DNA of 64,000 bases from Variovorax sp. WS11 (GTDB lineage: Bacteria; Pseudomonadota; Gammaproteobacteria; Burkholderiales; Burkholderiaceae_C), in the NCBI RefSeq assembly GCF_010499245.1, contig NZ_JAAGOW010000005.1:124001-188000 (forward strand), in the 5' to 3' direction. Below the pieces are notes generated by a model. That model made no database searches. It had not been told where the DNA came from and worked only from the letters and a program-made list of their open reading frames with translations. Below, piece after piece: positions 26,796 through 36,405 of this stretch. Within the stretch, counting starts at the first letter, position 1; the number at the start of each line of letters is the position of its first letter. Both the position numbers and the translations under genes were made by a program.

Positions 26796-27469
26796 GCCTT
26801 CTGTGCGGCCGTGCTCGCGTCGTCGCACAGCAGGTAGCCCACGCCGCGCAGCGTGAGAATCTCGACGCTGGCCCCCTGCAGCTTCTTGCGCAGCCGGTGC
26901 ACGAGCACCTCGACCGCATCCACGTGGGTCGCATCGTCGAAGACCGCGCTGCGCAGCGCCTCCTTGGGGACGACGTGGTCGACGCGCGACATCAGGCTCT
27001 TGAGGAGCTCGGCCTCGCGTGGCGAGAGATCGAGCGGGCTCTGGTCGCGGTAGAAGGCGTTCGATGCCGCCTCGTAGCGCAGCTGGCCGCAGCGCAGCTC
27101 GCCGTCGCGCCCGAGCCGGCGCGTCAGGGCGCCGAGGCGCGCGATCAGCTCGTCCAGGTCGAAGGGCTTGGCGAGGTAGTCGTCGGCGCCGGCGTTCAGG
27201 CCGGCGATGCGTTCGCCGACCGCGCCGCGCGCGGTCAGCACCAGCACCGGCGTGAGGTTGCCGTCGCCGCGCAGGCGCTGCAGCAGCTCCAGACCGTCCA
27301 GGCCCGGCAGCGAGAGGTCGAGCACGATGACGTCGAAGCGCTTCTTGCGCGCCGCCGCCAGCGCCTCGATGCCGTCGGCGCAGCACAGGAGCTCGAACCC
27401 GCGCGAGGACAGGCTGCGCGACAGCACCCCCGAGAGGTCGAAATCGTCTTCCACCAGCAGCAGCTTCAT
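26792..27469 (-). CDS. OmpR/PhoB-type response regulator
   Basis: 225 residues. The receiver domain has the acidic pair VEDD, the phospho-acceptor D51 (VIVLDLSLPG) and K101-type KPF; the C-terminal Trans_reg_C winged helix has LSPREAELLKSLM and LRKKLQGASVEILTLRGVGYLL. It is closest in look to TctD/QseB-type regulators. Start 27469 (MKLLLVEDD) is the usual family start; three residues upstream are possible. It is cotranscribed with the kinase, and the likely target is the promoter of the adjacent ABC importer. Confidence 0.93.
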   Translation of the reverse strand: MKLLLVEDDFDLSGVLSRSLSSRGFELLCCADGIEALAAARKKRFDVIVLDLSLPGLDGLELLQRLRGDGNLTPVLVLTARGAVGERIAGLNAGADDYLAKPFDLDELIARLGALTRRLGRDGELRCGQLRYEAASNAFYRDQSPLDLSPREAELLKSLMSRVDHVVPKEALRSAVFDDATHVDAVEVLVHRLRKKLQGASVEILTLRGVGYLLCDDASTAAQKA

Positions 27470-27569
27470 GCCCCGCATGGTGCCATCGCTCGCCCTGGCT
27501 CCGGACCGGGACTTGCCCGCCTCGCCGCTGAAAGGCAGTCGAAAGGCAGACCGCCCCGGGGTGGTGGCC

Positions 27570-29276
27570 TCAGACGATCTGGTGCCGGTACGCGTACGCG
27601 GTGGCCGCGACCCGCGAGGGCAGGTCCAGCTTGGTCAGGATGTTGCTGACGTGGCGATCGACGGTCTTGCCGCTCAGGAACAGCTCGGTGGCGATGGCCT
27701 TGTTGGTCTTGCCGGCGGCAACCAGGCGGAGCACCTGCAGCTCGCGCCGTGTCAGTCCGTGCGCGCCCGACGACTCGTCCCGCGCAGGCGCGTCGATACG
27801 CGCGAGGTCCGGCGCCGCCCCGAGGGCCTCGAACACCGTCCTGGCGGCCGCCAGCTGGAGCTCGTGGCCGTCACGGTCGCCCAGCGCGGCACAGGCCCGC
27901 GCCGTCAACTCCGCGACGCGTGCGCGCAGGTACGGCGCGTCGATCTCCTCCCACACCTGCCATGCGCGGCGCAGCGCGCCGAGCGCGGCTCCCGCGTCGC
28001 CTGCGGCCAGGTCGATCGCACCTTGCGCCTGCGCCGACAGCGCACCGAGCACCGGCGTGCCGACGTCCTGCGCGATCCGCTCCAGTTCGCGGCAGCTCTC
28101 GCGCGCTTCCTGGATCTCGCCCGCGTCGAGCAGGATCTCGATGTGGGCCGGCAGCAGGCGGGTTCGCGCGAGCGCTTCGGTGGAGGCCTCGAGCGCGCGG
28201 CGGGTCGCTGCGAGGGCCGCGGCGAGACGGCCTTGCGCGACCCGCAACAGCGCCAGCCCCGGCTGCGGATCCCACCCGCCCTCGCTCGCGCTGCGGTAGG
28301 CGGCCTCGGCCGCGGCAAGGTCGCCGCGCAGTCGATGCAGCTCGGCCTGCCGGTAGAAGGCGGCCGCGGCGGCTTGACGGTTCGAGGCGCGCAGACAGCG
28401 CTCGCCGGCGCGCCGGGCTTCGTCGATCGCATCGGGCCAGGCGCCCAGCAACTGCAGGATGCCGGCGCGGTGCACCATGCAGACACCGCTGAAGGCGACC
28501 ATGTCGGGTTGCTCGCCGCACCAGCGCGCCAGCGCCGCTGTCCACTCGCGGGCACGGTCCAGCGCGTAGACCTGCTCGCAGCCCTCGATCGCGCTGCAGT
28601 AGACCAGGCCCGTGACCAGTGGCGACAGCTCTCCCGCAACGACGGCGAGCATCGCCTCGTCGAGCAGTGCGAGCCCGTCTGCCACCCGCCCCTGCTCAAT
28701 GCGGATGCGACCCTGCAGGTGTCTCGCACACGCGCTCAGATCGCGCTCGCCGAAACGCTCGCCGATGTCGGTGGCGCGCGCCGCGGTGGCGTAGGCGGCC
28801 CGCCAGTCGCCCGCAACGATCTGCTGCTGTGCGAGCGGCAGCAAGACGTAGCCGTGTGCGGCGCCTTCGCGCTTCTCGCCCTCGAGCAGCCGCCTGGTAC
28901 GCGCCAGCCATCCGGTGGCGTGGCCGGTCTCGCCCCGGAACAGCAGGCGAAGGGACAGCCACGCCGCACAGCGCGCGGCGCGTGCGCTGGCGCCGGCGTC
29001 CAGGTGCGCGGCGTACGCGCGGTCGAGCAACGTCAGGTAGTCGTCATCGCGGCCGACGAGGTACGCCGACATCGCCAGGCATTCGAGATCCTCGCCGCTC
29101 AGCTGCAGCGTCTGGTCGGCGATCGTGAGCGTGCGGTAAGCATCGGCCCACGCGCGTTGCCGGTAGTGCTCGCGGCCTCTGCCCAATGCGTCGGGAGCCT
29201 GAGCGTCCGGCTTGCCCATCAGCTCCATTGCGCCGGCTTCGCAGCGGGCCGCCGCTTTCGGATCTTTGCGCGGCAT
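27570..29276 (-). CDS. TPR-containing LuxR-family transcriptional regulator
   Basis: About 568 residues. Most of the chain (residues 30-490) is alpha-helical with degenerate TPR-like repeats (AWADAYRTL, RAAYATAARATDIGERF, AAAFYRQAELHRLRGDLAAAEAAYRSA). The last 65 residues are a LuxR/GerE DNA-binding domain: LTRRELQVLRLVAAGKTNKAIATELFLSGKTVDRHVSNILTKL. No ATPase P-loop is present, so it is a short relative of MalT/LAL regulators. The start is uncertain: 29276 (MPRKDPK) is given, while starts at 29303 (GTG) or about 29228 are also possible. It is divergent from the alpha/beta hydrolase-fold gene at 29441 and probably regulates it. Confidence 0.85.
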   Translation of the reverse strand: MPRKDPKAAARCEAGAMELMGKPDAQAPDALGRGREHYRQRAWADAYRTLTIADQTLQLSGEDLECLAMSAYLVGRDDDYLTLLDRAYAAHLDAGASARAARCAAWLSLRLLFRGETGHATGWLARTRRLLEGEKREGAAHGYVLLPLAQQQIVAGDWRAAYATAARATDIGERFGERDLSACARHLQGRIRIEQGRVADGLALLDEAMLAVVAGELSPLVTGLVYCSAIEGCEQVYALDRAREWTAALARWCGEQPDMVAFSGVCMVHRAGILQLLGAWPDAIDEARRAGERCLRASNRQAAAAAFYRQAELHRLRGDLAAAEAAYRSASEGGWDPQPGLALLRVAQGRLAAALAATRRALEASTEALARTRLLPAHIEILLDAGEIQEARESCRELERIAQDVGTPVLGALSAQAQGAIDLAAGDAGAALGALRRAWQVWEEIDAPYLRARVAELTARACAALGDRDGHELQLAAARTVFEALGAAPDLARIDAPARDESSGAHGLTRRELQVLRLVAAGKTNKAIATELFLSGKTVDRHVSNILTKLDLPSRVAATAYAYRHQIV

Positions 29277-29440
29277 GGTGAACGGCGGCGCGGCAGCGCG
29301 CACGCCGAACTCATCTTACTGCGCAGGCTTCTGGGTAGAAGCACCCATTCGCCGGTGCCGGAGAAATTGGGTGATCCGGCCGACGCCCCGCTGCTGCCTC
29401 GCGCCTATCTTCGAACTCATCGACCACGAAGGAGCGACGC

Positions 29441-30340
29441 ATGAACAGTCTGGGACAAGCGCAGCGCATCGAATCGACAGATGCGGCAGGCGCTCGCGAG
29501 CGATTGCTGGCGGGCCTGCCTGTGACGCAGCGGCTGCAGCAACTCGCCGGCGTATCGACGCCCGTTCTGGAGGGTGGCGAGGGCCCGCCGGTGGTGTTGC
29601 TGCATGGTCCGGGTGGGAACGCGACGCACTGGATGCACGTGATCGCGGACCTGGTGCGGACCCATCACGTGATCGCCCCCGACCTGCCTGGACAGGGGGC
29701 CTCCGAACTGGGCACCACGCCCTTGGACGCCGATCGCGTTCTCGCCTGGCTCGGCGAACTGATCGAGCGCAACTGCAGTGCGCCCCCCGCACTGGTCGGC
29801 GCGGCGCTCGGCGGGGCCATCGCGGCGCGCTTCGCCATCGAGCACGGCGACCGGCTGGACCGGGTGATCCTCATCGATTCCCTGGGCTTTTGCCCGTTCC
29901 AGCCGGCGCCGGACTTCGGGTCGGCCTTGCACGCGTTCCTCGCGCAGCCCGACGACGCCAGTCACGACCACCTGTGGGAATACTGCGCGCACGACCTGGC
30001 TGTCGTGCGCCGGGGGCTGGGCGAGCGCTGGCCCGACTTCAAGGCCTACAACGTCGACCGTGCGCAGACGCCGAGCGTGCAGGCTGCGCTCGGTGCGCTG
30101 ATGGAGCAGTTCGGGATCCCCGAGATCCCGGCGGCGGACCTTGCTCGCATTGCCGTTCCCACGGCCTTGATCTGGGGCCGCCACGACCTGGCGACGCCGC
30201 TGCCGGTCGCGCAAGCCGCAGGTGCGCGCTACGGGTGGCCGCTGCACGTGATCGACGACGCCGCCGACGATCCGGCGGTCGAACAGCCCGAGGCGACGAT
30301 GCGCGTGCTGCGCAGCGCACTCACATCCGGCGGCCGGTAG
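29441..30340 (+). CDS. Alpha/beta hydrolase-fold protein lacking catalytic Ser and His
   Basis: 299 residues with the full alpha/beta hydrolase pattern: oxyanion HGPGGN (55-60), DLPGQGAS (81-88), a cap region at about 150-225, and IWGRHD (D249). The elbow reads LVGAALGG, putting A122 where the nucleophile Ser belongs. The usual GxGHxPxxExPE block reads DAADDPAVEQPE, putting D276 where the catalytic His belongs. With two of three triad residues absent it is unlikely to be a normal esterase; a ligand-binding role is possible. AAGGAG lies upstream of the ATG. It is divergent from the TPR-LuxR regulator. Confidence 0.85.
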   Translation: MNSLGQAQRIESTDAAGARERLLAGLPVTQRLQQLAGVSTPVLEGGEGPPVVLLHGPGGNATHWMHVIADLVRTHHVIAPDLPGQGASELGTTPLDADRVLAWLGELIERNCSAPPALVGAALGGAIAARFAIEHGDRLDRVILIDSLGFCPFQPAPDFGSALHAFLAQPDDASHDHLWEYCAHDLAVVRRGLGERWPDFKAYNVDRAQTPSVQAALGALMEQFGIPEIPAADLARIAVPTALIWGRHDLATPLPVAQAAGARYGWPLHVIDDAADDPAVEQPEATMRVLRSALTSGGR

Positions 30341-30655
30341 CGAGGCGGCCCCGTGCCGCGCATGCGACCGGCCGGCTGAAGGATGTCCCGCGTTGAGCCC
30401 TGTGATCGCGTCGAGGGTCTCGCGCCCCAATGTTGTTCGATGTCGTAAAAGCAGCAATTGCTGTCTTTGCAGCAATAAACAGCAACGCCATGGGGCATCG
30501 ACATGCACAGCCTCGCACGGCCGCAAAGGAAGCACACAGGCTGAGAAGGCGCCGGCGGCCGCTATTGCCGCCATAGGCTTTTTTGGGTCGCACCCTCCCG
30601 GGTTCAGACACAGAATGTCCCTCCCACCTCGATCCCAAGCATAGGAGTGCTTCCA
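30341..30655 (+). promoter_or_regulatory. katG upstream region with CAGCAA repeats and a 12-bp palindrome
   Basis: No gene is seen in these 315 bases. A perfect palindrome CAGCAATTGCTG lies at 30452-30463. The hexamer CAGCAA is repeated directly at 30452, 30470 and 30480. Catalase-peroxidase genes are commonly controlled by OxyR or a Fur-type repressor; no exact consensus for either was found. A good sigma70 promoter was not identified. Confidence 0.4.
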
Positions 30656-32911
<2,256 letters not shown>

Positions 32912-33014
32912 ACAAGTGTCACAGTGACCCCTCCGGGGTATGGAGATCCATCGAATCGAATAATCGCCGCGCGAGTCCCTCGACAGTGCTCGACTGAGAC
33001 AAGGAGCTCCCGCC

Positions 33015-33638
33015 ATGCAATGGACAGAGACGTTCGGGTATCTCGGCGCGCTGATGACGCTGACCACCTTCTCGATGAAGACGATGCTGCACCTGCGCAT
33101 GGTGGGCATCGTGTCCAACCTGGCCTTCATCAGCTACGGTGCCTTTGGTCACGTCTACCCGGTGCTCATGCTCCACCTGGCGCTCCTGCCCTTGAACGTG
33201 TGGCGGCTCTGGCAGCTGCTGCAGCTGACCCGGCAGATCGAGGAGATCTCCGGGAGCCAGCTCTCGATGGAGTGGCTCAAGCCCTTCTCGCGCCGCAGGA
33301 CCGTTCAGGCGGGAGAGACGCTTTTTCGCCGGGGCGACGCGGCCGCGGAGGTGCTGTTCGTGCTGAGCGGGCGCTTTCGCGCGGTGGAAGCCGATGTGGC
33401 CCTGGGCCAGGGCGAAGTCATCGGCGAGCTGGGCCTGATCACCAGGGAGCACAAGCGAACGCAGACCGTCGTCTGCGAAGAGGCAGGCTCGCTCCTGTCC
33501 GTGACCTACGACGAGGTGCGGCAGATGTACTACCAGAATCCCAAGTTCGGCTTCTTCTTCCTGGAACTGGTGGCAGAGCGATTGATGCGCGACGCCCAGC
33601 GGACGGCACCGGCATGGCGTTCCGCGACATCGGAATGA
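33015..33638 (+). CDS. Membrane protein with C-terminal cyclic-nucleotide-binding-like domain
   Basis: 207 residues. Two or three transmembrane helices occupy residues 8-68 (FGYLGALMTLTTFSMKTML, MVGIVSNLAFISYGAFGHV, VLMLHLALLPLNVWRLW). A cNMP-binding-type beta roll follows at residues 90-195 (VQAGETLFRRGDAAAEVLFVLSGRF, LGQGEVIGELGLI). The phosphate-binding cassette GELGLITREHKRTQTV has an Arg-like position altered from the canonical FGExxLxxxxxRxA, so binding to cAMP is uncertain. AAGGAG precedes the ATG. It lies 103 bases after katG; a palindrome GTCACAGTGAC (32918-32928) is in the gap. No DNA-binding domain is seen. Confidence 0.85.
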   Translation: MQWTETFGYLGALMTLTTFSMKTMLHLRMVGIVSNLAFISYGAFGHVYPVLMLHLALLPLNVWRLWQLLQLTRQIEEISGSQLSMEWLKPFSRRRTVQAGETLFRRGDAAAEVLFVLSGRFRAVEADVALGQGEVIGELGLITREHKRTQTVVCEEAGSLLSVTYDEVRQMYYQNPKFGFFFLELVAERLMRDAQRTAPAWRSATSE

Positions 33639-33656
33639 GCGCCCTGGCCCTGGCTT

Positions 33657-33992
33657 CTACGGCTTGGGAAAGCGCCTGAGCATCATCCGCCCGAGGTGGG
33701 TGATTTCCGTGACCATCGCAGGCAACTGCTCGTAGCCATCGACGGTGCGCTGCGGTCTGGGAATCACCGCCTTCACGAGGCCGGCCTTGAGGAGAACCCG
33801 GACGGCATCGACGCTGCCGCCGTCCGGAACCATCACCGGCATCGGCTGCAATGCGATTGCACGAAGCACTTGAATGGACACGGGATCGCAGACGTGAGAA
33901 GCGGAGTTGTCGAACCCGGCGGGCAGCCACAGTATGCCCTCGCCATCGACGAACGCTGCGATCCGGACCGGGAACAAGGCGGAGCATTTCAC
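33657..33992 (-). CDS. Hypothetical protein (111 aa), last gene of the siderophore operon
   Basis: A 111-residue soluble protein I do not recognise. It begins with a GTG codon at 33992, 12 bases after the stop of the FecR-N-terminal-like gene, and runs on the same strand as the siderophore genes. Composition and codon use are ordinary for the region. The segment VSIQVLRAIALQPMPVM...VRVLLKAGLVKAVIPR could be a small helix-turn-helix-like fold, but no family match is claimed. Its initiation signal is weak. Confidence 0.5.
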   Translation of the reverse strand: MKCSALFPVRIAAFVDGEGILWLPAGFDNSASHVCDPVSIQVLRAIALQPMPVMVPDGGSVDAVRVLLKAGLVKAVIPRPQRTVDGYEQLPAMVTEITHLGRMMLRRFPKP

Positions 33993-34004
33993 GCCCTGAC
34001 GGTC

Positions 34005-34250
34005 TTACTGCAGCATCCGGCCCTGGCCGGGCTCCCCATCCAGCGCGGGCTTGAGCAGCGCGGCCCCTGCAAGCGCCCAGACGGTGAGCGCGTCGTCCAG
34101 GGCCTGGACGTTGCGGGCATCTTCCCCGAGCCAGCGCACGAGCCTCTCCGCGCTCGCCGCCGAGGGCGCGTCATGCATCCTGCAAAAGAGCGTCCAGGCC
34201 ATGCGGCGGGCACGGTCCGACGGCGCATCATGACCATCTCCCCTGCTCAT
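34005..34250 (-). CDS. Short FecR N-terminal-like (DUF4880-like) protein
   Basis: 81 residues. The core ARRMAWTLFCRMHDAPSAASAERLVRWLGEDARNVQALDDALTVWALAGAAL follows the DUF4880 pattern (A..W..R....SA.....L..WL..D......A......W), the cytoplasmic domain with which FecR anti-sigma proteins hold their sigma factor. No membrane helix or periplasmic FecR domain follows, so only the sigma-interacting part is encoded. Its ATG overlaps the stop of the Fur-like gene by four bases. No FecI-type sigma factor gene is visible in the window. Confidence 0.65.
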   Translation of the reverse strand: MSRGDGHDAPSDRARRMAWTLFCRMHDAPSAASAERLVRWLGEDARNVQALDDALTVWALAGAALLKPALDGEPGQGRMLQ

Positions 34251-34633
34251 CGGCTCCCCTGCAGCTGCATCTGCATCGGCGGACGCCCGGTATCGCCATG
34301 CAGGCGCCCGCCGCCGAACTCTGCGTCGCCCGCCTCCTGGCGGTACCGGAACACGGCCAGCGGCCTGCCACGGCCACGCACCTGCTTCTGCTCGAGCAGA
34401 CCGGCGCGCTTCAGGTCCCGGATCGCCCGGTAGACGCTGGTCGCGCTCGCCGCCATGCCGCGCAGGTGCATGCGCCGGAACACCTCCTCGCGGCGCTGCC
34501 ACTCCACGCCGCCGTCGGCCAGGGTCTGCAGCACGCGCAGGCGGGTCAGGGTCGGCGGTATCCCCGCCGAGCGCAGCTGCGGTGGGAACTCCGGCCGCAC
34601 GGCTGCAGGCGTGGGCGCGCTGAGGCCGCTCAT
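34247..34633 (-). CDS. Fur-type winged-helix protein without the metal-binding dimer domain
   Basis: 128 residues. PPTLTRLRVLQTLADGG and EEVFRRMHLRGMAASATSVYRAIRDLKRAGLLEQKQ match the winged helix of Fur/Zur proteins (SxxTVYRxLxxLxxxGLI). The HHHHH-type regulatory site and dimerisation beta strands are not seen; the C-terminus is a glycine/glutamine-rich tail. It would bind DNA but not sense metal in the classical way. The ATG overlaps the stop of the ABC exporter by four bases. It sits inside the siderophore operon, so it may tune its expression. Confidence 0.7.
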   Translation of the reverse strand: MSGLSAPTPAAVRPEFPPQLRSAGIPPTLTRLRVLQTLADGGVEWQRREEVFRRMHLRGMAASATSVYRAIRDLKRAGLLEQKQVRGRGRPLAVFRYRQEAGDAEFGGGRLHGDTGRPPMQMQLQGSR

Positions 34634-36309
34634 GCAGCCAGGCTCTCCGGCGATGCGCGCGCGCTGTCCTCCTCGATCCGGCCGGCCCGCATGCGCAGCA
34701 CGCGGTCCGCGAGGTGGAAGTAGCGGTCGTCGTGCGAGATCACCACCAGCAGGTGCCCCTTGGCGCGCAGCTCGGGCAGCAGCTCGGTGTAGAAAAGATG
34801 GCGGAAGGTCGGGTCCTGGTCGGCAGCCCATTCGTCGAACACCAGCACCGGGCGGCCCTCCATGTAGGCATGCACCAGCGCCAGGCGCTTGCGCTGCCCG
34901 GTCGACAGGTCCACGGTGCTGAAGGCGCCGTCCTTCACGCTCACCTTGTGGGCGATCTCCAGTCGCTCCAGGTAAGGCAGGGCCGCTTGCGGCATGGTGT
35001 CCATTGCGCCGCCCTCGCCGTTCGCCGCAAGGTCCTCGAACAGGTAGAAGTCGGCGAAGACGGTGGTGAACAGCTGCCGGTAGTCATCGCGGGTCTGCGG
35101 CGTCACGGGCTTGCCGTCCAGCCGCAGCTCCCCTTCCTGCGGGGGATAGAGGCCCAGCAGCAGCTTGATCAGCGTCGTCTTGCCCGAGCCGTTGTCGCCC
35201 ACCACGAACACCAGCTCGCCGCGCCGCAGCCGCAGGTCGATCGGGCCCAGCGTGAAGGGCTCGCCGCCCGCGGGCGCGTCGAAGGCGTAGCGCACGCCGC
35301 GCAGCTCGATCGCGTCGTGCAAGCCGGGCTCGTTGGCCGACTGCGCCAGGTGCAGGTGCGGCTCGGCCGTGGCGAAGCGCTCGGACAGGTCGGCGATGCG
35401 CTGGAACGCGACCTTGGCGCGTCCCACGCCCGGCAGCGCGCCCGCGATCTGGTCCATCGGCCCCTTGAGGAACAGCAGCACCAGCACGAAGCCGCTCAGC
35501 ACCGCCGGCTCCATGCTGCGCAGGGCGGCCCAGCCCAGGATCAGCGCGATCAGCAGGAAGTACAGCGCCGAGCCGAAGGCGGTCGCCATGACGTAGGTGT
35601 TGATCGCGAGCTTGTTGATGTCGCGGATGCTGTCGACGATGCGCTCGATCTGCCCCACGAACATGCGCAGCCGGCGCGCGCGGTGCATGCGCAGCTCCTT
35701 GGCGCCCTCGCTGATGCCGCGGTAGGCCTTGTGCAACCGCTCCTCGTGGTCGCGCGCCTTCCAGAAGCCGGCGACGCCGCGCGCCTGGGCCAGGGTCTGG
35801 ATCGTCGCCCCGATCGCGAGCGCCACCAGCAGCAGGCCGAACAGCGCCGGCGAGAGGATCGCCAGGTACGCCAGGCAGCCGAGGGCGATGGCCAGCGCGA
35901 TCACCGTCGAGGCGAGCACGAAGGCGACGTCGCTGATCATGTCCACGTCCTGCGTCAGCACCGGCATCAGGCGGTGGGTGCGGTAGCGCTCCAGCGCATC
36001 GATGGGCGCGGAGAGGATCTTCTGCGCCAGGCTCTTGCGCACCTGCGCCACCAGCCGCTGGCCCACCAGGTTGGTCGACATGTCCGACACGCAGCGCCCC
36101 ACCAGGGCCGCGGCGCACAGGGCGATGAAGGTCAACAGCAGCCCGCCGGCCATGCCGCCGGGCCGGTTGAGCACCTCGTTGATCGTGGCAAGCAGCGCGA
36201 CGGTCGCGGCCCCGGCGCCGATGCCGGTGATCGCGGACAGCACGATCCACGGCAGGAAGGGTTTGAGCAGGCGGCCGATCTCGGCGCGCTGGCCACTGGA
36301 GGATGTCAT
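34630..36309 (-). CDS. Cyclic-peptide/siderophore export ABC transporter, PvdE-like
   Basis: 559 residues with an N-terminal six-helix ABC exporter domain and a C-terminal ATPase: Walker A VVGDNGSGKTTLIKLL, signature DLSTGQRKRLAL, Walker B PVLVFDEWAADQDP, H-loop VVISHDDRY. The LSTGQRKR signature and DEWAADQDP are characteristic of the cyclic-peptide transporter group that contains PvdE and SyrD. PvdE moves the acylated pyoverdine precursor to the periplasm, where PvdQ acts; the same pairing is present here. Start 36309 has GGAAAGAG upstream; the earlier frame start at 36354 lies in a hairpin. Confidence 0.9.
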   Translation of the reverse strand: MTSSSGQRAEIGRLLKPFLPWIVLSAITGIGAGAATVALLATINEVLNRPGGMAGGLLLTFIALCAAALVGRCVSDMSTNLVGQRLVAQVRKSLAQKILSAPIDALERYRTHRLMPVLTQDVDMISDVAFVLASTVIALAIALGCLAYLAILSPALFGLLLVALAIGATIQTLAQARGVAGFWKARDHEERLHKAYRGISEGAKELRMHRARRLRMFVGQIERIVDSIRDINKLAINTYVMATAFGSALYFLLIALILGWAALRSMEPAVLSGFVLVLLFLKGPMDQIAGALPGVGRAKVAFQRIADLSERFATAEPHLHLAQSANEPGLHDAIELRGVRYAFDAPAGGEPFTLGPIDLRLRRGELVFVVGDNGSGKTTLIKLLLGLYPPQEGELRLDGKPVTPQTRDDYRQLFTTVFADFYLFEDLAANGEGGAMDTMPQAALPYLERLEIAHKVSVKDGAFSTVDLSTGQRKRLALVHAYMEGRPVLVFDEWAADQDPTFRHLFYTELLPELRAKGHLLVVISHDDRYFHLADRVLRMRAGRIEEDSARASPESLAA

Positions 36310-36346
36310 GCAGAACTCTTTCCGCCCCGGGGCGACAACGGTGGGC

Positions 36347-36360
36347 GGCGGCATGCCGCC
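36347..36360 (-). promoter_or_regulatory. Perfect 14-base palindrome between receptor and exporter genes
   Basis: GGCGGCATGCCGCC is self-complementary and lies 38 bases upstream of the exporter start and 46 bases after the receptor stop. It can form a compact hairpin in the mRNA, which could set differential stability of the receptor and exporter parts of the transcript. Confidence 0.35.
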
Positions 36361-36405
36361 CTCCCGAAGGACGCTTGGGCGCGGCGAATGTTCAACGGCC
36401 CGCTG

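Noticed and set aside
32918..32928. GTCACAGTGAC as a Crp/FNR site for the cNMP-binding-protein gene
   Set aside because: The half-sites and spacing do not match TGTGA-N6-TCACA or the FNR consensus; kept only as an unexplained palindrome.
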